Shown here piece by piece: positions 8,664-18,152 of a DNA stretch of 64,000 nt. The notes beneath the pieces are model-generated. The model did no database searches and had not been told where the DNA came from. It was given only the letters and a program-made list of their open reading frames with translations. Each line of letters begins with the position of its first letter. Positions within the stretch are counted from its first letter, which is position 1. Origin of the DNA: Acinetobacter rudis (lineage in GTDB: Bacteria; Pseudomonadota; Gammaproteobacteria; Pseudomonadales; Moraxellaceae); assembly GCF_000829675.1 (NCBI RefSeq), contig NZ_BBRX01000019.1, positions 1 to 64,000 of the forward strand. The letters run 5' to 3'. The position numbers and the translations under genes are program-made.

Positions 8664-10811
8664 TTAAAAATCGAAAGTCACACCCACTTTATAGCTACGC
8701 TCTGCACCAATTAATGCATAGTTTGGATTAAACATACCTTCCCAATATTTTTTATTCGCAACATTATCAATATTGGCTAAGAATGTTGTTTCTACTCCGC
8801 CGAGACGTGTTTTATATCTCGCGCCAACATCAACAATAGTAAAACTTGGAAGTTTCACATCGTTGTTGTCATTGATATATTGTGAGTCGACATAAGAAAC
8901 ACGCGTGTTTAGGTTCACACCGTCAACAAACGGAAGTTGATAATCTAGACCTAGACCTGCGGTAAACTTAGGCGTACCAAATTGAGTATTGCCCTCTGTC
9001 GATTTACTCGCAGGTGACTGAGTAATTTCAGTATCTGTATAAGCTGCATTCAGTAATAGATTTAAACCTTGGTAAATTTCACCTGTCGCTGTCCATTCAA
9101 TCCCTCTAGAACGCGTCTCTTTACCATCGGTTGTCTTCTGAATAATCTTGCTATTGTTTGGATCACGATAAGTCTTATCAGTTGCTGTATCAGGTTTCTC
9201 AATTTGATAAATTGCTAAAGTATTTAACCAAGAACCTTGCTGATATTTAGCGCCAATTTCATACTGTTTGGTTTGATAAGGTGCAAAAGTGACACCATCA
9301 TTTGCATCCTGTGGATTATCAATCGTCGAACCAGCTGATAAACCTTCTACATAGCTGGCATAAATCGAACTATTTTCTCCCCACGGTTTAAATACAACAG
9401 CGACGCTTGGTGAAAGTTTTGATTCGTTATATTGCGTCTTATTGGTCAACACACGAGTATCCATTTCCTGATAACGCGCACCTAAAATGAACTGGAGTTG
9501 ATCGTTAAGCAGCGAGATTTGATCAGTTAAGATATAGCTAACAAATTTGTCGTCTTTATAAGGTACAACCACTGGTGGTTCAGGCATACTGCCTTGCTGA
9601 CTCGGTTGATATAAATTGGTGTTAAATGGATTTACACCTGCAGCTTTGTGTTGATTGTATTTACGTGTTAGATAATCTGCACGTAACCCCAAAGTGTGTT
9701 GAATAGCACCTGTATTAAACTTACCTTCAATACCAATATTACTACTGACATTGTGCTCTTTTGAACGCGTACTATAATATTGTGATGTCGCATCGCCCTG
9801 AGTATTGGTTAAGATCATGCGAGTACCAAACATATGACCCGCATATTCTTTTTCTACATAACCCACACCCGCAAAAGCTTTAAGCTCAGGGTTAAATTGG
9901 TATTGTGCATTGAGGCCAACAAATTGACTATTGGTCCAACCTTTTAAATGTGAGAAATAGTTGGTACTACCTTTTGGTGCTGCAATAACCTGATTAATAT
10001 TTGCAAATGACACCATCGCAGGTGAACCACCATCACGATTTTCACGCACGCTATAAGCATCAAAATTGAGTTTTAGTTTTTCACCACGATAATCAGCGGC
10101 GATTGCACCCAAAGCCTGACGATCTTGCAGACCATCAATAATATGCTCACCATCAGCATAAGCTGCATTGACACGCACCCCGAACTGATCACCTCCACCA
10201 AAACGACGAGCAAAGTCAAAATGAGTTTTATAATAACTTTCCCCTTCAAAACTCATACCGATTCGATTTAAATCCCGATCTGCACGCTTCATATTAGCGA
10301 TGACAACTGCACCCACATTCCCTGTTGGTGACATACCACCAACCAAGGCATTTGGCCCTTTTAATACGGTAACTGACTCTAAAAACTCTGTCGGTAAACG
10401 GCTAGTTGGTGACATGCCATATAAACCATTTAGGGCCACATCGTCATTGTGCAAAACAAAACCACGAACTTGGAAGTTCTCATTGAAATGACCTTGGTTG
10501 GTACTAATACGTATACTTGGATCATTTTTTAAGATCGCTGCAAGTGTGGTACTTTGCTGATCTTCAATCATCTGAGATGTATAAGTCATAACACTAAATG
10601 GTGTGTCTATAGTGCCTTTATCACCTAATGCTGCTAAATGTGCTGTCTTAGCCAAAGTTCCATTGGCATAACTTTGTGCATCAGCATCTGCTTCTAAAGT
10701 AATTGTAGGCAATGCAACACGTTCATCATCTGCCCAGACTACAGTTGATGCACTACTCAACATGAGTATGGCAACTGCGTGTGAGAGATCTTTTCTATAA
10801 AACTGTTTCAT
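8664..10811 (-). CDS. TonB-dependent siderophore receptor
   Basis: A 715-residue outer-membrane receptor with a signal peptide ending near VWA at about residue 27, a plug (FQVRGFVLHNDDVALNGLYG, then VLKGPNALVGGMSPTGNVGAVV) and a barrel ending YKVGVTFDF. Unlike the receptor at 1159-3630 it lacks an STN domain, so it should not signal to a FecR protein; control by Fur is suggested by an upstream Fur-like box. Plug and barrel share many motifs with the first receptor (for example FAPYQTKQYEIG against FPPYQTKQYEIG), so the two are paralogues. The ligand is not predictable from sequence. Confidence 0.93.
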   Translation of the reverse strand: MKQFYRKDLSHAVAILMLSSASTVVWADDERVALPTITLEADADAQSYANGTLAKTAHLAALGDKGTIDTPFSVMTYTSQMIEDQQSTTLAAILKNDPSIRISTNQGHFNENFQVRGFVLHNDDVALNGLYGMSPTSRLPTEFLESVTVLKGPNALVGGMSPTGNVGAVVIANMKRADRDLNRIGMSFEGESYYKTHFDFARRFGGGDQFGVRVNAAYADGEHIIDGLQDRQALGAIAADYRGEKLKLNFDAYSVRENRDGGSPAMVSFANINQVIAAPKGSTNYFSHLKGWTNSQFVGLNAQYQFNPELKAFAGVGYVEKEYAGHMFGTRMILTNTQGDATSQYYSTRSKEHNVSSNIGIEGKFNTGAIQHTLGLRADYLTRKYNQHKAAGVNPFNTNLYQPSQQGSMPEPPVVVPYKDDKFVSYILTDQISLLNDQLQFILGARYQEMDTRVLTNKTQYNESKLSPSVAVVFKPWGENSSIYASYVEGLSAGSTIDNPQDANDGVTFAPYQTKQYEIGAKYQQGSWLNTLAIYQIEKPDTATDKTYRDPNNSKIIQKTTDGKETRSRGIEWTATGEIYQGLNLLLNAAYTDTEITQSPASKSTEGNTQFGTPKFTAGLGLDYQLPFVDGVNLNTRVSYVDSQYINDNNDVKLPSFTIVDVGARYKTRLGGVETTFLANIDNVANKKYWEGMFNPNYALIGAERSYKVGVTFDF

Positions 10812-10837
10812 AGGAGAAATATTCGATCAAAAACTAA

Positions 10838-10856
10838 ATGATAATGATTATTATAT
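10838..10856 (-). promoter_or_regulatory. Putative Fur box
   Basis: AATGATAATGATTATTATA lies 27-45 bases upstream of the receptor start codon and closely resembles the Fur consensus GATAATGATAATCATTATC. A second AT-rich half-site (TAATAATTCTCA) follows. Iron repression of the receptor operon is the natural reading. Confidence 0.75.
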
Positions 10857-11100
10857 TTGTAATAATTCTCACTAAGTATTGTATATTTAAATTAATTACG
10901 AAATATCAATTGCTTTTTTAAATTGAATAACAATTTTTTTATTCAGCTGAGTTGAATCCAAAAAATATTCATAGATTCCCCCTTGGTCTCGATATTGAGT
11001 TTATCAATTAAAATTTGTAGACCTTTCATCGTATTTTTCTTTTAATTTCTATTAAGTTCGTTTAATTTTAGATCAGTTTTAAAAGGCGTGTGGGAATTAT

Positions 11101-12402
11101 ATGGACATTAAAAATCACCTACATCACAGCATAAAAATTAGCCTGAGTTTGCTTTGCACTTGCTTCATAAGTTATGCAAATGCCAACGAATTAGGTCTTC
11201 AAGCATTGAATGACTCGGAGCTATCTAATGTAAATGGACAGGCGCTCCTTAGTCTGTCTTATCTCGCACCGACGGATTCTATGAATAAAATGCAAGCTGA
11301 AAATGTAGGTTTTTATAAGCTTGGTATGGAAGCTGATGTTGAACTCAACACCAATATAAAAAAATTACAATTAGGTTGTGGCGGTATTAATGGTATCAAT
11401 GGTTGCGACATCGATATTAATAATCTGAGTTTAAGTGGCATGGCAGACACGCGTACAGGCCGTGCAACATCGAGCGCCAAAATTACCAATCCATTTATTG
11501 AATTTGCTATTAAAAACCCAAACTCAGCGGCAGAGCGTGAAGTGATTGGTTTTCGTTTAAGTGCAGATCAAATTTTAGGCCTCATGACTATGGGTACTGA
11601 AAATAGTTCTGAACCAAACGGCATCAATAGCTTAAGTGGCTTTCTAAAGATTAAAGACACCACTGGCAGAGTCACCACTGACTCTAGAACAGGTGTAACT
11701 TATAACAGCTTAGGTGTGCCTATTACAGGAAGAGTCACGAGTACAACGGGTGCCATAAAAGCAGACTTTAGCACCAATGATTATTCACTCAATCTTGGTG
11801 AAGGCAGCGGTTCATTATTTATTAAGGGACAAGATATTTATGGCCGTAGGATGTCTGATATTAATCTAACAGGAACAGCAACTGTAAATAACATTGCCCT
11901 AGGCGGTACCATCCAAGCAAAAGCCAAATGGGGCTTTATTACAATTCCTATTAATGATGGTCAACTTTCTGGACGTCTGAATAATCTAGGTGTAGATGTT
12001 ACTGTCAAAGAAAACTTAGGTTTTATCCATAAAATTCCTTTGAATAATCCCTTTTCTTTATCCTCACAAAAACAAAATGTCATGTGGTCCAATGCTGAAG
12101 TCGCAGCACAACGTGGGTGGTGGTTAGCGATTGAGGATTCTATTGATATTGGGGATGTAACTCCAAGCCAGAAGGTCTATGTGACGGATGATGTAATCAA
12201 ACAAGTATTACCGCTAATTAGCCAACACTTGGATAAAGATCCAATTAAGTGTGGTGCTCTCGCATTGAGTTGTATTTTTGGAAATATCGCACTGAATGAT
12301 ATTACCCTGCAAAACTCCAGAGTCTCTATGGAGTTACTCGACTTACAACTTAAAAATCAAGATTTTGCCCCAAACTGTTACGGCAATTTAAGATTCTGTT
12401 AG
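11101..12402 (+). CDS. FilA/DUF6160-like exported protein
   Basis: A 433-residue exported protein with a signal peptide ending near ANA at about residue 28. The mature N-terminus carries the short motif LNDSELSNVNGQALLSL, shared by Acinetobacter DUF6160 and FilA-type putative pilus-associated proteins. The body is beta-rich with a Cys pair (LGCGG...NGCDID at about 96-108) and more Cys at the C-terminus (KCGALALSCIFG, NCYGNLRFC), consistent with disulfides in an envelope protein. No other fil gene is next to it. I assign the family with moderate confidence and no function. Confidence 0.6.
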   Translation: MDIKNHLHHSIKISLSLLCTCFISYANANELGLQALNDSELSNVNGQALLSLSYLAPTDSMNKMQAENVGFYKLGMEADVELNTNIKKLQLGCGGINGINGCDIDINNLSLSGMADTRTGRATSSAKITNPFIEFAIKNPNSAAEREVIGFRLSADQILGLMTMGTENSSEPNGINSLSGFLKIKDTTGRVTTDSRTGVTYNSLGVPITGRVTSTTGAIKADFSTNDYSLNLGEGSGSLFIKGQDIYGRRMSDINLTGTATVNNIALGGTIQAKAKWGFITIPINDGQLSGRLNNLGVDVTVKENLGFIHKIPLNNPFSLSSQKQNVMWSNAEVAAQRGWWLAIEDSIDIGDVTPSQKVYVTDDVIKQVLPLISQHLDKDPIKCGALALSCIFGNIALNDITLQNSRVSMELLDLQLKNQDFAPNCYGNLRFC

Positions 12403-12470
12403 CTGTAGGTACTGAACTTTTCAAACTGGTACCTATAGAAAAAGCCAAAGTGTGCCTTATATAGGTACCA
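12403..12470 (+). other. Alternating inverted repeats (attenuator-like)
   Basis: Three complementary arms follow the FilA-like stop codon: CTGTAGGTAC (12403-12412), TGGTACCTATA (12427-12437) and TATAGGTACCA (12460-12470). Arm 2 can pair with arm 1 (one wobble) or perfectly with arm 3, so two mutually exclusive hairpins are possible just before the benE-like gene. No T tract follows arm 3 directly. Confidence 0.45.
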
Positions 12471-12525
12471 GATGTTTAACTAGACTCAACACTCTAATTT
12501 TTAAGGACTTTAGGGGGCTGGGTCA

Positions 12526-13716
12526 ATGGTTTCATTACGCTCTACCACACGTTATGGTGTTTCTGATGTACTCCCACCGACGATCGCTGGATTAATTTCC
12601 GTGATTGTTAACTATGGTGGAACCTTTATTTTAATTTTCCAAGCGGCACAAGTCGCTGGGCTCAGTGCAGAACTCACCGCCTCTTGGGTATGGTCCATTT
12701 CAATCGGGGTAGGGATAAGTGGGATATTACTCAGCTGGTATACTCGCGAGCCAATTATAACGGCTTGGTCAACTCCTGCTGCTGCATTCTTAATTACCGC
12801 GCTTGCAGCTGTACCTTACGCTGAAGCGATTGGTGCTTATTTACTGTCAGCTTTGGCTTTTGTCGTTTTAGGCTTTACAGGTTACTTTGAAAAACTGATC
12901 CGTTTAATTCCGAGCAGCATTGCTTCGGGTTTATTGGCGGGTATATTGCTGCAATTTGGAATCTCTACCTTTAGTAATATGAGTATTGATCCATTATTGG
13001 CTATCACTTTATTTTTTATTTATCTCATTGCAAAACGACTGTCCCCACGTTATGCCATTGTTAGTGTCTTAATCTTTGGCCTTATTTTTTTATTACTTCA
13101 ATCACGTATCAACTTTTCTGGATTAAGCCTAGCACTGGCAACACCAGTATTTACAGCACCAGAGTTTTCACTCAATGCATTACTTAGTGTCGCTATACCT
13201 TTATTTTTAATCACCCTAACAGGTCAATATATGCCTGGTCTGTTAGTACTTCAAAACGATGGTTTTAAAACCCGTGCTAAACCGATACTTATAGTCACTA
13301 GTTTAGGTTCGCTCCTGATGGCACCTTTTGGTTCCCACGCGTTTAACTTGGCAGCAATTACTGCTGCCATATGCACAGGTAATGAATCACACCAACAACC
13401 GAATCGACGCTGGATTGCAGGGATTGCTGCAGGTGTATTTTATATTTTGGTGGGTATTTTCGGCCTGACACTGGCTGCCTTATTTGCAGCGTTCCCCCAA
13501 ACATTTATTAGTACCCTTGCAGGTCTCGCCCTACTCGCGACTATCGCAGGTAGTTTGGCCAATGCCATACAAGACAGTCAAAATAGAGAGGCCGCTTTCA
13601 TTACATTTTTAGCCACAACAGCCAATATTCAGCTGTTCGGTATAGGCGGTGCATTCTGGGGGCTTATTTTAGGACTGATTGCACATCTGGTTTTAAATGT
13701 TGCATTTAAAAAATAA
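12526..13716 (+). CDS. benE: BenE-family benzoate/H+ symporter-like permease
   Basis: A 396-residue inner-membrane protein with about 12 hydrophobic segments. The N-terminal signature (PPTIAGLISVIVNYGGTFILIFQAA, then ITAWSTPAAAFLI) and the central LTGQYMPGLLVLQNDGF and PFGSHAFNLAAITAAICTG blocks are typical of the BenE family, which imports benzoate with protons in Acinetobacter. No benzoate-degradation genes are in the window, so the true substrate may be another aromatic or purine-like acid. It is preceded by the alternating hairpins at 12403-12470. Confidence 0.88.
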   Translation: MVSLRSTTRYGVSDVLPPTIAGLISVIVNYGGTFILIFQAAQVAGLSAELTASWVWSISIGVGISGILLSWYTREPIITAWSTPAAAFLITALAAVPYAEAIGAYLLSALAFVVLGFTGYFEKLIRLIPSSIASGLLAGILLQFGISTFSNMSIDPLLAITLFFIYLIAKRLSPRYAIVSVLIFGLIFLLLQSRINFSGLSLALATPVFTAPEFSLNALLSVAIPLFLITLTGQYMPGLLVLQNDGFKTRAKPILIVTSLGSLLMAPFGSHAFNLAAITAAICTGNESHQQPNRRWIAGIAAGVFYILVGIFGLTLAALFAAFPQTFISTLAGLALLATIAGSLANAIQDSQNREAAFITFLATTANIQLFGIGGAFWGLILGLIAHLVLNVAFKK

Positions 13717-13761
13717 AAGTTTTTAATACTGCTAAGCCAGCTCAACTTTATGGTCAAGTTC

Positions 13762-13871
13762 TTATGATGCAGGATCTTGCCGAGGTCCACCACGAGAAGC
13801 AATTAAGCCATACATCCCAACCAACACTGCTTGCGTTGGCAAAGTTCACCTCCATCCTCGTACGGATGGAG
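13762..13871 (-). pseudogene. Possible C-terminal gene remnant with hairpin
   Basis: On the minus strand a frame of about 26 codons ends at TAA 13764-13762 and reads like a protein tail (VLVGMYGLIASRGGPRQD). It is closed upstream by TGA after two more codons. Just upstream lies a perfect 8-bp hairpin (CTCCATCC 13850-13857, complement 13864-13871). This could be the end of a lost membrane-protein gene between two intact genes, or chance. Low confidence. Confidence 0.25.
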
Positions 13872-13895
13872 TCCTCATTGGTCTTTAAGACAGTG

Positions 13896-15353
13896 CTAAA
13901 CATGAACGTGGTTAAAACCCTGATATAACTGCTCAATAATTTGAGTCATTTCAATCTCACTCAATGCAGCAAAACCAAAACGAATATAAAAATAAGGTAG
14001 AGATGCTTTTTGAGGCTTCGAGCCAAAACTATATTCGGAGTCGATATGTAAACTCATAAGCAGCTCAGTGTAGTGTGGCTGATAAGAGAAATTAAATTTC
14101 ACCCATAATGCCATCCCCCCTGCAGGTGTCATGAACTCAACATTGTCCTGAAAAGTCTGCTGAAATAACTGTACAGCAAAGTCACGGCGACCCTGATATA
14201 CCTTACGCATTTTTCGAGTATGACGCTTGATTTCACCCTGTTGCATCAGTTCTGCAATGGCCAACTCAGTAATAGAATTACCCTGTTTATCAATCAATAA
14301 AATATCCTGACACATGGCTTGAATTGTGTTGAGATCAGCAACGACATACCCCACCCTTAAACTGGGTGCAAATACCTTTGAAAGTGACCCAATATGTATA
14401 ACTTTCTCAGAAGATGGCAAACTGATCAAAGGTGGAATAGGACGACTGTCATAGTGAAACTCATGATCGTAGTCATCTTCAATAATATAAAAATCAAAAG
14501 CTTTTGATAATTCTAATAGTTTTAATCGTCGATCCATCGACATCGAAACTGTTGTCGGGTATTGGTGATGTGGTGTGGTATATACTGCTGCAACATTATG
14601 TATTTCAAGTAATTCGGCCAGATGCTCAGTATCCAAACCATTTTGATCTAATCGAACCTGAATCACTTGATAATGATTAGATAAAAAAGTTTCTACAGCG
14701 GGTGGATAAGACCATTGTTCAACGATGATCACCTGCCCTTTCGGTCTTTGCTTTGCCAAGATACGTGCCGCAAGGAATATGCCCATTTGACTACCACGAA
14801 CAACGCAAATATGGTCGAGTGATGCTCGAATAAAACGTTCCATTGAAAGCATATTGAGTAGTGCTTGACGTAACTCTAAACTGCCTTGTGGATCCCCATA
14901 ACCCATGATCTGCTGGCGTGTAACGCGAATTAAAGCCCGTCGGTAAGCACGAGAAAATAGCTCATATGGAATCAACCGTGTGTCTGGAATACCATCATTT
15001 TTAATGACTGGTTCTTGTCGTTGTTGCATGCTTGGTTCAGTCTTTTCGAGCAATGCATATGTAGAACTTGTTTTACTTTCAGACTTTAAATCAGGCAAAT
15101 GTTCAGATACAAAAGTACCTTGTCGTGCTTTAGATACTAACCAGCCTTGTGCCTCTAGATCTTCATAGACCAATTGTACTGTTTTGCGGTTAATTCCTAA
15201 TTCATCAGCTAAAGTACGTGAGCCTGGCAAACGGGTACCATGTAATAAACGCCCAGATAAAATCTCTTGAATGATTTGATTGGCCAATTTAAAAAAAATG
15301 GTTTTTTCTGCACGCTCTGCGATATGTAGACGAACTTTCCATGGTTGCTGCAT
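13896..15353 (-). CDS. MocR-type GntR/aminotransferase regulator
   Basis: About 485 residues. The N-terminal winged helix has the GntR signature (ANQIIQEILSGRLLHGTRLPGSRTLADELGINRKTV). The large C-terminal domain is a fold-type I aminotransferase with IIEDDYDHEF and HIGSLSKVFAPSLRVGYV, where the Lys in SLSK is the PLP Schiff-base residue. MocR proteins sense PLP-bound amines or amino acids and usually control a divergent gene; here that is the class II aldolase/DapA-like pair. In-frame starts exist at 15404 (TTG), 15368 and 15353; none has a clear ribosome site. I use 15353 because an operator-like repeat overlaps the 15368 ATG. Confidence 0.85.
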   Translation of the reverse strand: MQQPWKVRLHIAERAEKTIFFKLANQIIQEILSGRLLHGTRLPGSRTLADELGINRKTVQLVYEDLEAQGWLVSKARQGTFVSEHLPDLKSESKTSSTYALLEKTEPSMQQRQEPVIKNDGIPDTRLIPYELFSRAYRRALIRVTRQQIMGYGDPQGSLELRQALLNMLSMERFIRASLDHICVVRGSQMGIFLAARILAKQRPKGQVIIVEQWSYPPAVETFLSNHYQVIQVRLDQNGLDTEHLAELLEIHNVAAVYTTPHHQYPTTVSMSMDRRLKLLELSKAFDFYIIEDDYDHEFHYDSRPIPPLISLPSSEKVIHIGSLSKVFAPSLRVGYVVADLNTIQAMCQDILLIDKQGNSITELAIAELMQQGEIKRHTRKMRKVYQGRRDFAVQLFQQTFQDNVEFMTPAGGMALWVKFNFSYQPHYTELLMSLHIDSEYSFGSKPQKASLPYFYIRFGFAALSEIEMTQIIEQLYQGFNHVHV

Positions 15354-15358
15354 GATGT

Positions 15359-15391
15359 ACTGGACCATATAAGTTTTAAAAACTGGATATT
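15359..15391. promoter_or_regulatory. Candidate MocR operator repeats
   Basis: Two direct repeats, ACTGGACCAT (15359-15368) and ACTGGATATT (15382-15391), lie 23 bases apart in the divergent promoter region between the MocR gene and the class II aldolase. Direct repeats spaced by about two helical turns are the common MocR binding arrangement. Inference from position and spacing. Confidence 0.4.
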
Positions 15392-15458
15392 TTAAACCAT
15401 CCAAGGATTTCCTATTCTGACCTTGTTGTATCTACAAATCAATCAAATAGGAAATGTT

Positions 15459-16241
15459 ATGGAAACTGCATTACTCGACAAACAGCAATTGATGCAAAAT
15501 GCCCAGCAAAGCATGCAACAGCTTTTCCAAGATGAAGGCTATAGCGATCAACAAAAATTAGCTCTGACCTGCCGTATCTTATTTGATCATGGTCATGATG
15601 CTGGTCTTGCAGGACAAATTACAAGCCGAACAGAGAAAGGCAATACCTTTATTACACAGCGCTTCGGTCTAGGTTTCGATGAAATTAGTGCGAATAATTT
15701 ACTTGAAGTTGATGAGGATCTAAAACCTCTCAACGGTGAAGGCATGGCAAACCCCGCGAACCGCTTTCATACTTGGATTTATAAACAGCACCCTGAAGTA
15801 AACTGCATTATTCACACGCATCCTACACATGTTGCAGCACTTTCGATGCTCCGTGTTCCTTTAATTATTTCACATATGGATACTTGTGCTTTATATGAGG
15901 ACTGCTCTTTTGTTGGAGAGTGGCCGGGCGTACCCGTAGGCAATGAAGAAGGTATTTTAATTTCAGGTGCCTTGGGCAACAACCGTGCAGTTTTACTTTC
16001 ACATCATGGTCAACTCGTCACAGGTAAGACCATCGAAGAAGCATGTAATTTAGCAATCTTAATTGAACGTGCAGCACGCTTACAACTTTTAGCAATGGCA
16101 GCAGGTCAAATTCAGCAAATCCCACATGAATTGGCCAAAGAAGCACATGATTGGGTTTCAACTCAAAAACGCAATCAAGTCAACTTTGCTTACTACGCAC
16201 GTAAAGCTTTAAAAAACCACAAAGACTGTTTAGAGGGCTAG
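15459..16241 (+). CDS. Class II aldolase/adducin-family protein
   Basis: A 260-residue cytoplasmic protein. The zinc ligands of the family are visible: HTHP with His119 and His121, and a second site at His182-His183. An upstream TTG at 15423 keeps the frame, but the ATG at 15459 has AGGA seven bases before it and I prefer it. Relatives act on small sugar phosphates or hydroxy-acids by retro-aldol cleavage, or as decarboxylases. It sits 4 bases before a DapA-like gene and is divergent from a MocR regulator, so the pair probably forms one catabolic route of unknown substrate. Confidence 0.85.
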   Translation: METALLDKQQLMQNAQQSMQQLFQDEGYSDQQKLALTCRILFDHGHDAGLAGQITSRTEKGNTFITQRFGLGFDEISANNLLEVDEDLKPLNGEGMANPANRFHTWIYKQHPEVNCIIHTHPTHVAALSMLRVPLIISHMDTCALYEDCSFVGEWPGVPVGNEEGILISGALGNNRAVLLSHHGQLVTGKTIEEACNLAILIERAARLQLLAMAAGQIQQIPHELAKEAHDWVSTQKRNQVNFAYYARKALKNHKDCLEG

Positions 16242-16245
16242 GACC

Positions 16246-17130
16246 ATGAAACTCAACGGCATTATTGCTTATCCAATTACTCCCTTCAAAGCAGACAGCC
16301 AAGAAGTCGACTTCGATGCACTTAGCATTACTCTGAACACTTTGCTTGAACATGACTGTGATGCGATTGCACCACTTGGAAGCGCAGGTGAAAGTGCTTA
16401 TTTATCTTGGGAAGAGTGGCAAAAAGTTGCTGAAAAAAGCATTGAAATTGTTAATCATCGCGTACCTGTCATCTTGGGAATCTCTGAACTCACCACGAAT
16501 ATGGCGATTCAAAAAGCTAAAAAGGCTGAAGAATTAGGTGCAGATGTAATCATGGTGCTGCCTATTTCTTATTGGAAACTGACTGATCAAGAAATTTATG
16601 ATTACTATCAAGAAATTGCAGCAGCAACTAAATTACCAATCATGGTCTATAACAACCCTGCAACCAGCGGTGTAGATTTATCACCCGAATTGATTGTCAG
16701 AATGTTCCAAGATATTGAAAACATCAGTATGGTCAAAGACAGTACGGGTGATATTCAACGTATGCATAAGTTTCATGAACTCACTCAAGGACAACTACCG
16801 TTCTATAATGGTTGTAATCCATTGGCACTTGAGGCTTTTTGCGCAGGTGCAAGCGGTTGGTGCACAGTTGCACCTAATTTATTGGGTAAACTTCCTCGTC
16901 AACTATATCAAGCGACAAATGCAGGCGATTTAGCACAAGCCCAAAAACTATTTTACAAGCAACTGCCACTACTGCGTTTTATTGTACAAGGTGGTTTGCC
17001 TAAGACCGTAAAAGCAGGATTAAACGAATTAGGTTTCTCTGTAGGCGCTCCCCGTAAACCTCTACAAAGTGCCAGCCCATCGGAGATTCATCAATTAAAA
17101 TCACTACTGAAATTTGCGACAACTGCATAA
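16246..17130 (+). CDS. DapA-family (dihydrodipicolinate synthase-like) lyase
   Basis: A 294-residue (beta/alpha)8 protein of the N-acetylneuraminate lyase/DHDPS family. The Schiff-base lysine lies in SMVKDSTGDI (about residue 164) and the catalytic Tyr in IMVYNNPATSG. The phosphate/carboxylate loop reads PLGSAGESAYLS rather than the GTTGE(S/A) of true DapA. A separate dapA is at 46008, so this copy is more likely catabolic, acting on a keto-acid related to the class II aldolase product. The genes are 4 bases apart. Confidence 0.85.
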   Translation: MKLNGIIAYPITPFKADSQEVDFDALSITLNTLLEHDCDAIAPLGSAGESAYLSWEEWQKVAEKSIEIVNHRVPVILGISELTTNMAIQKAKKAEELGADVIMVLPISYWKLTDQEIYDYYQEIAAATKLPIMVYNNPATSGVDLSPELIVRMFQDIENISMVKDSTGDIQRMHKFHELTQGQLPFYNGCNPLALEAFCAGASGWCTVAPNLLGKLPRQLYQATNAGDLAQAQKLFYKQLPLLRFIVQGGLPKTVKAGLNELGFSVGAPRKPLQSASPSEIHQLKSLLKFATTA

Positions 17131-17306
17131 TTTTATACGACATTCCATATGGTGAGGTTTAAACTGATCTGTATGGAATGACTATGCTTATGCTTTGTAT
17201 TGGCTCAATCTCCTCAGAAAAGATTAAAACTTTGTTTCCTCCCTCTTTTTCACACACCATTTTTCAGTTAAACCTAAATACCCAATCAAGAATTGACAAA
17301 TAAATC

Positions 17307-18140
17307 ATGTCCCAATTGGTATTCATCACACTTCTCTTTGCTGCTTTAATGCATGCAACGTGGAATGCTGTACTTAAATCAGCCCCGAATAAGTATTTAA
17401 ATACAGTATTGGTGACAGGCGCTGCCGCACTTTGGGCATTACTCTTACTTCCATTTTTTCCTACACCAGCATTGCAGAGTTGGCCTTTTATTTTCGCTTC
17501 TGTATTTCTACAAATTATTTATTTCGTCTCATTGGCCAAGACCTACCAAATCGCTGATATTAGTCAGGTCTATCCTTTAATGCGTGGAACAGCACCTCTT
17601 ATTGTTGCGCTTTGTAGTATTACTCTTTTTGATCAGCAACTGTCGCTCATGGCTTGGATAGGAATAAGTGTGCTTTGTGCGGGCATATTATTTATTCTTT
17701 ATGCAAATCAAACCATTACAAGAAAAACGATAGTTTTGGCACTACTTAATGCTCTAGTGATTGCTTGTTATACCTTAATCGATGCGATTGGCGCACGTTA
17801 TTCGGGTTCTGCAATAGCTTATTCTCTTTGGATTTTTTTACTTACTGGGCTATTGATGTTGGCCCATATGACTTTAAAAGGGAGACAGCGTAACTGGCGC
17901 TATCTCAGAAAATATTGGTACCTCGGAGCGATTGGTGGAATATGCAGTATCACTTCTTATACCCTAGCACTTTGGGCAATGGTACTTGCACCTGTCGCTA
18001 TAGTTGCAGCATTACGTGAAAGTTCAATCTTGTTTGTACTGCTGATCTCTATATTCATTCTCAAAGAAAAAGTAGGCTTAATTCGCCTACTTTCTGCTGG
18101 TGTGATTATGGTCGGAATTTTTATCCTACGTTTGGCCTAA
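17307..18140 (+). CDS. EamA/DMT-family transporter
   Basis: A 277-residue inner-membrane protein with about ten hydrophobic segments in two repeats typical of the drug/metabolite transporter superfamily (LMHATWNAVLKSAP at the start, then ISQVYPLMRGTAPLIVALCS). DMT members exchange amino acids, nucleotides or small organic molecules. It follows the DapA-like gene after 176 bases and may export or import a metabolite of that cluster. Confidence 0.82.
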   Translation: MSQLVFITLLFAALMHATWNAVLKSAPNKYLNTVLVTGAAALWALLLLPFFPTPALQSWPFIFASVFLQIIYFVSLAKTYQIADISQVYPLMRGTAPLIVALCSITLFDQQLSLMAWIGISVLCAGILFILYANQTITRKTIVLALLNALVIACYTLIDAIGARYSGSAIAYSLWIFLLTGLLMLAHMTLKGRQRNWRYLRKYWYLGAIGGICSITSYTLALWAMVLAPVAIVAALRESSILFVLLISIFILKEKVGLIRLLSAGVIMVGIFILRLA

Positions 18141-18152
18141 ACCCATTGGCTT

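Noticed and set aside
13754..13936. Minus-strand ORF of 60 codons overlapping the 3' end of the MocR gene
   Set aside because: It is a shadow frame of the MocR C-terminus and intergenic sequence; the alternative frame at 13762 reads more like a real protein tail.
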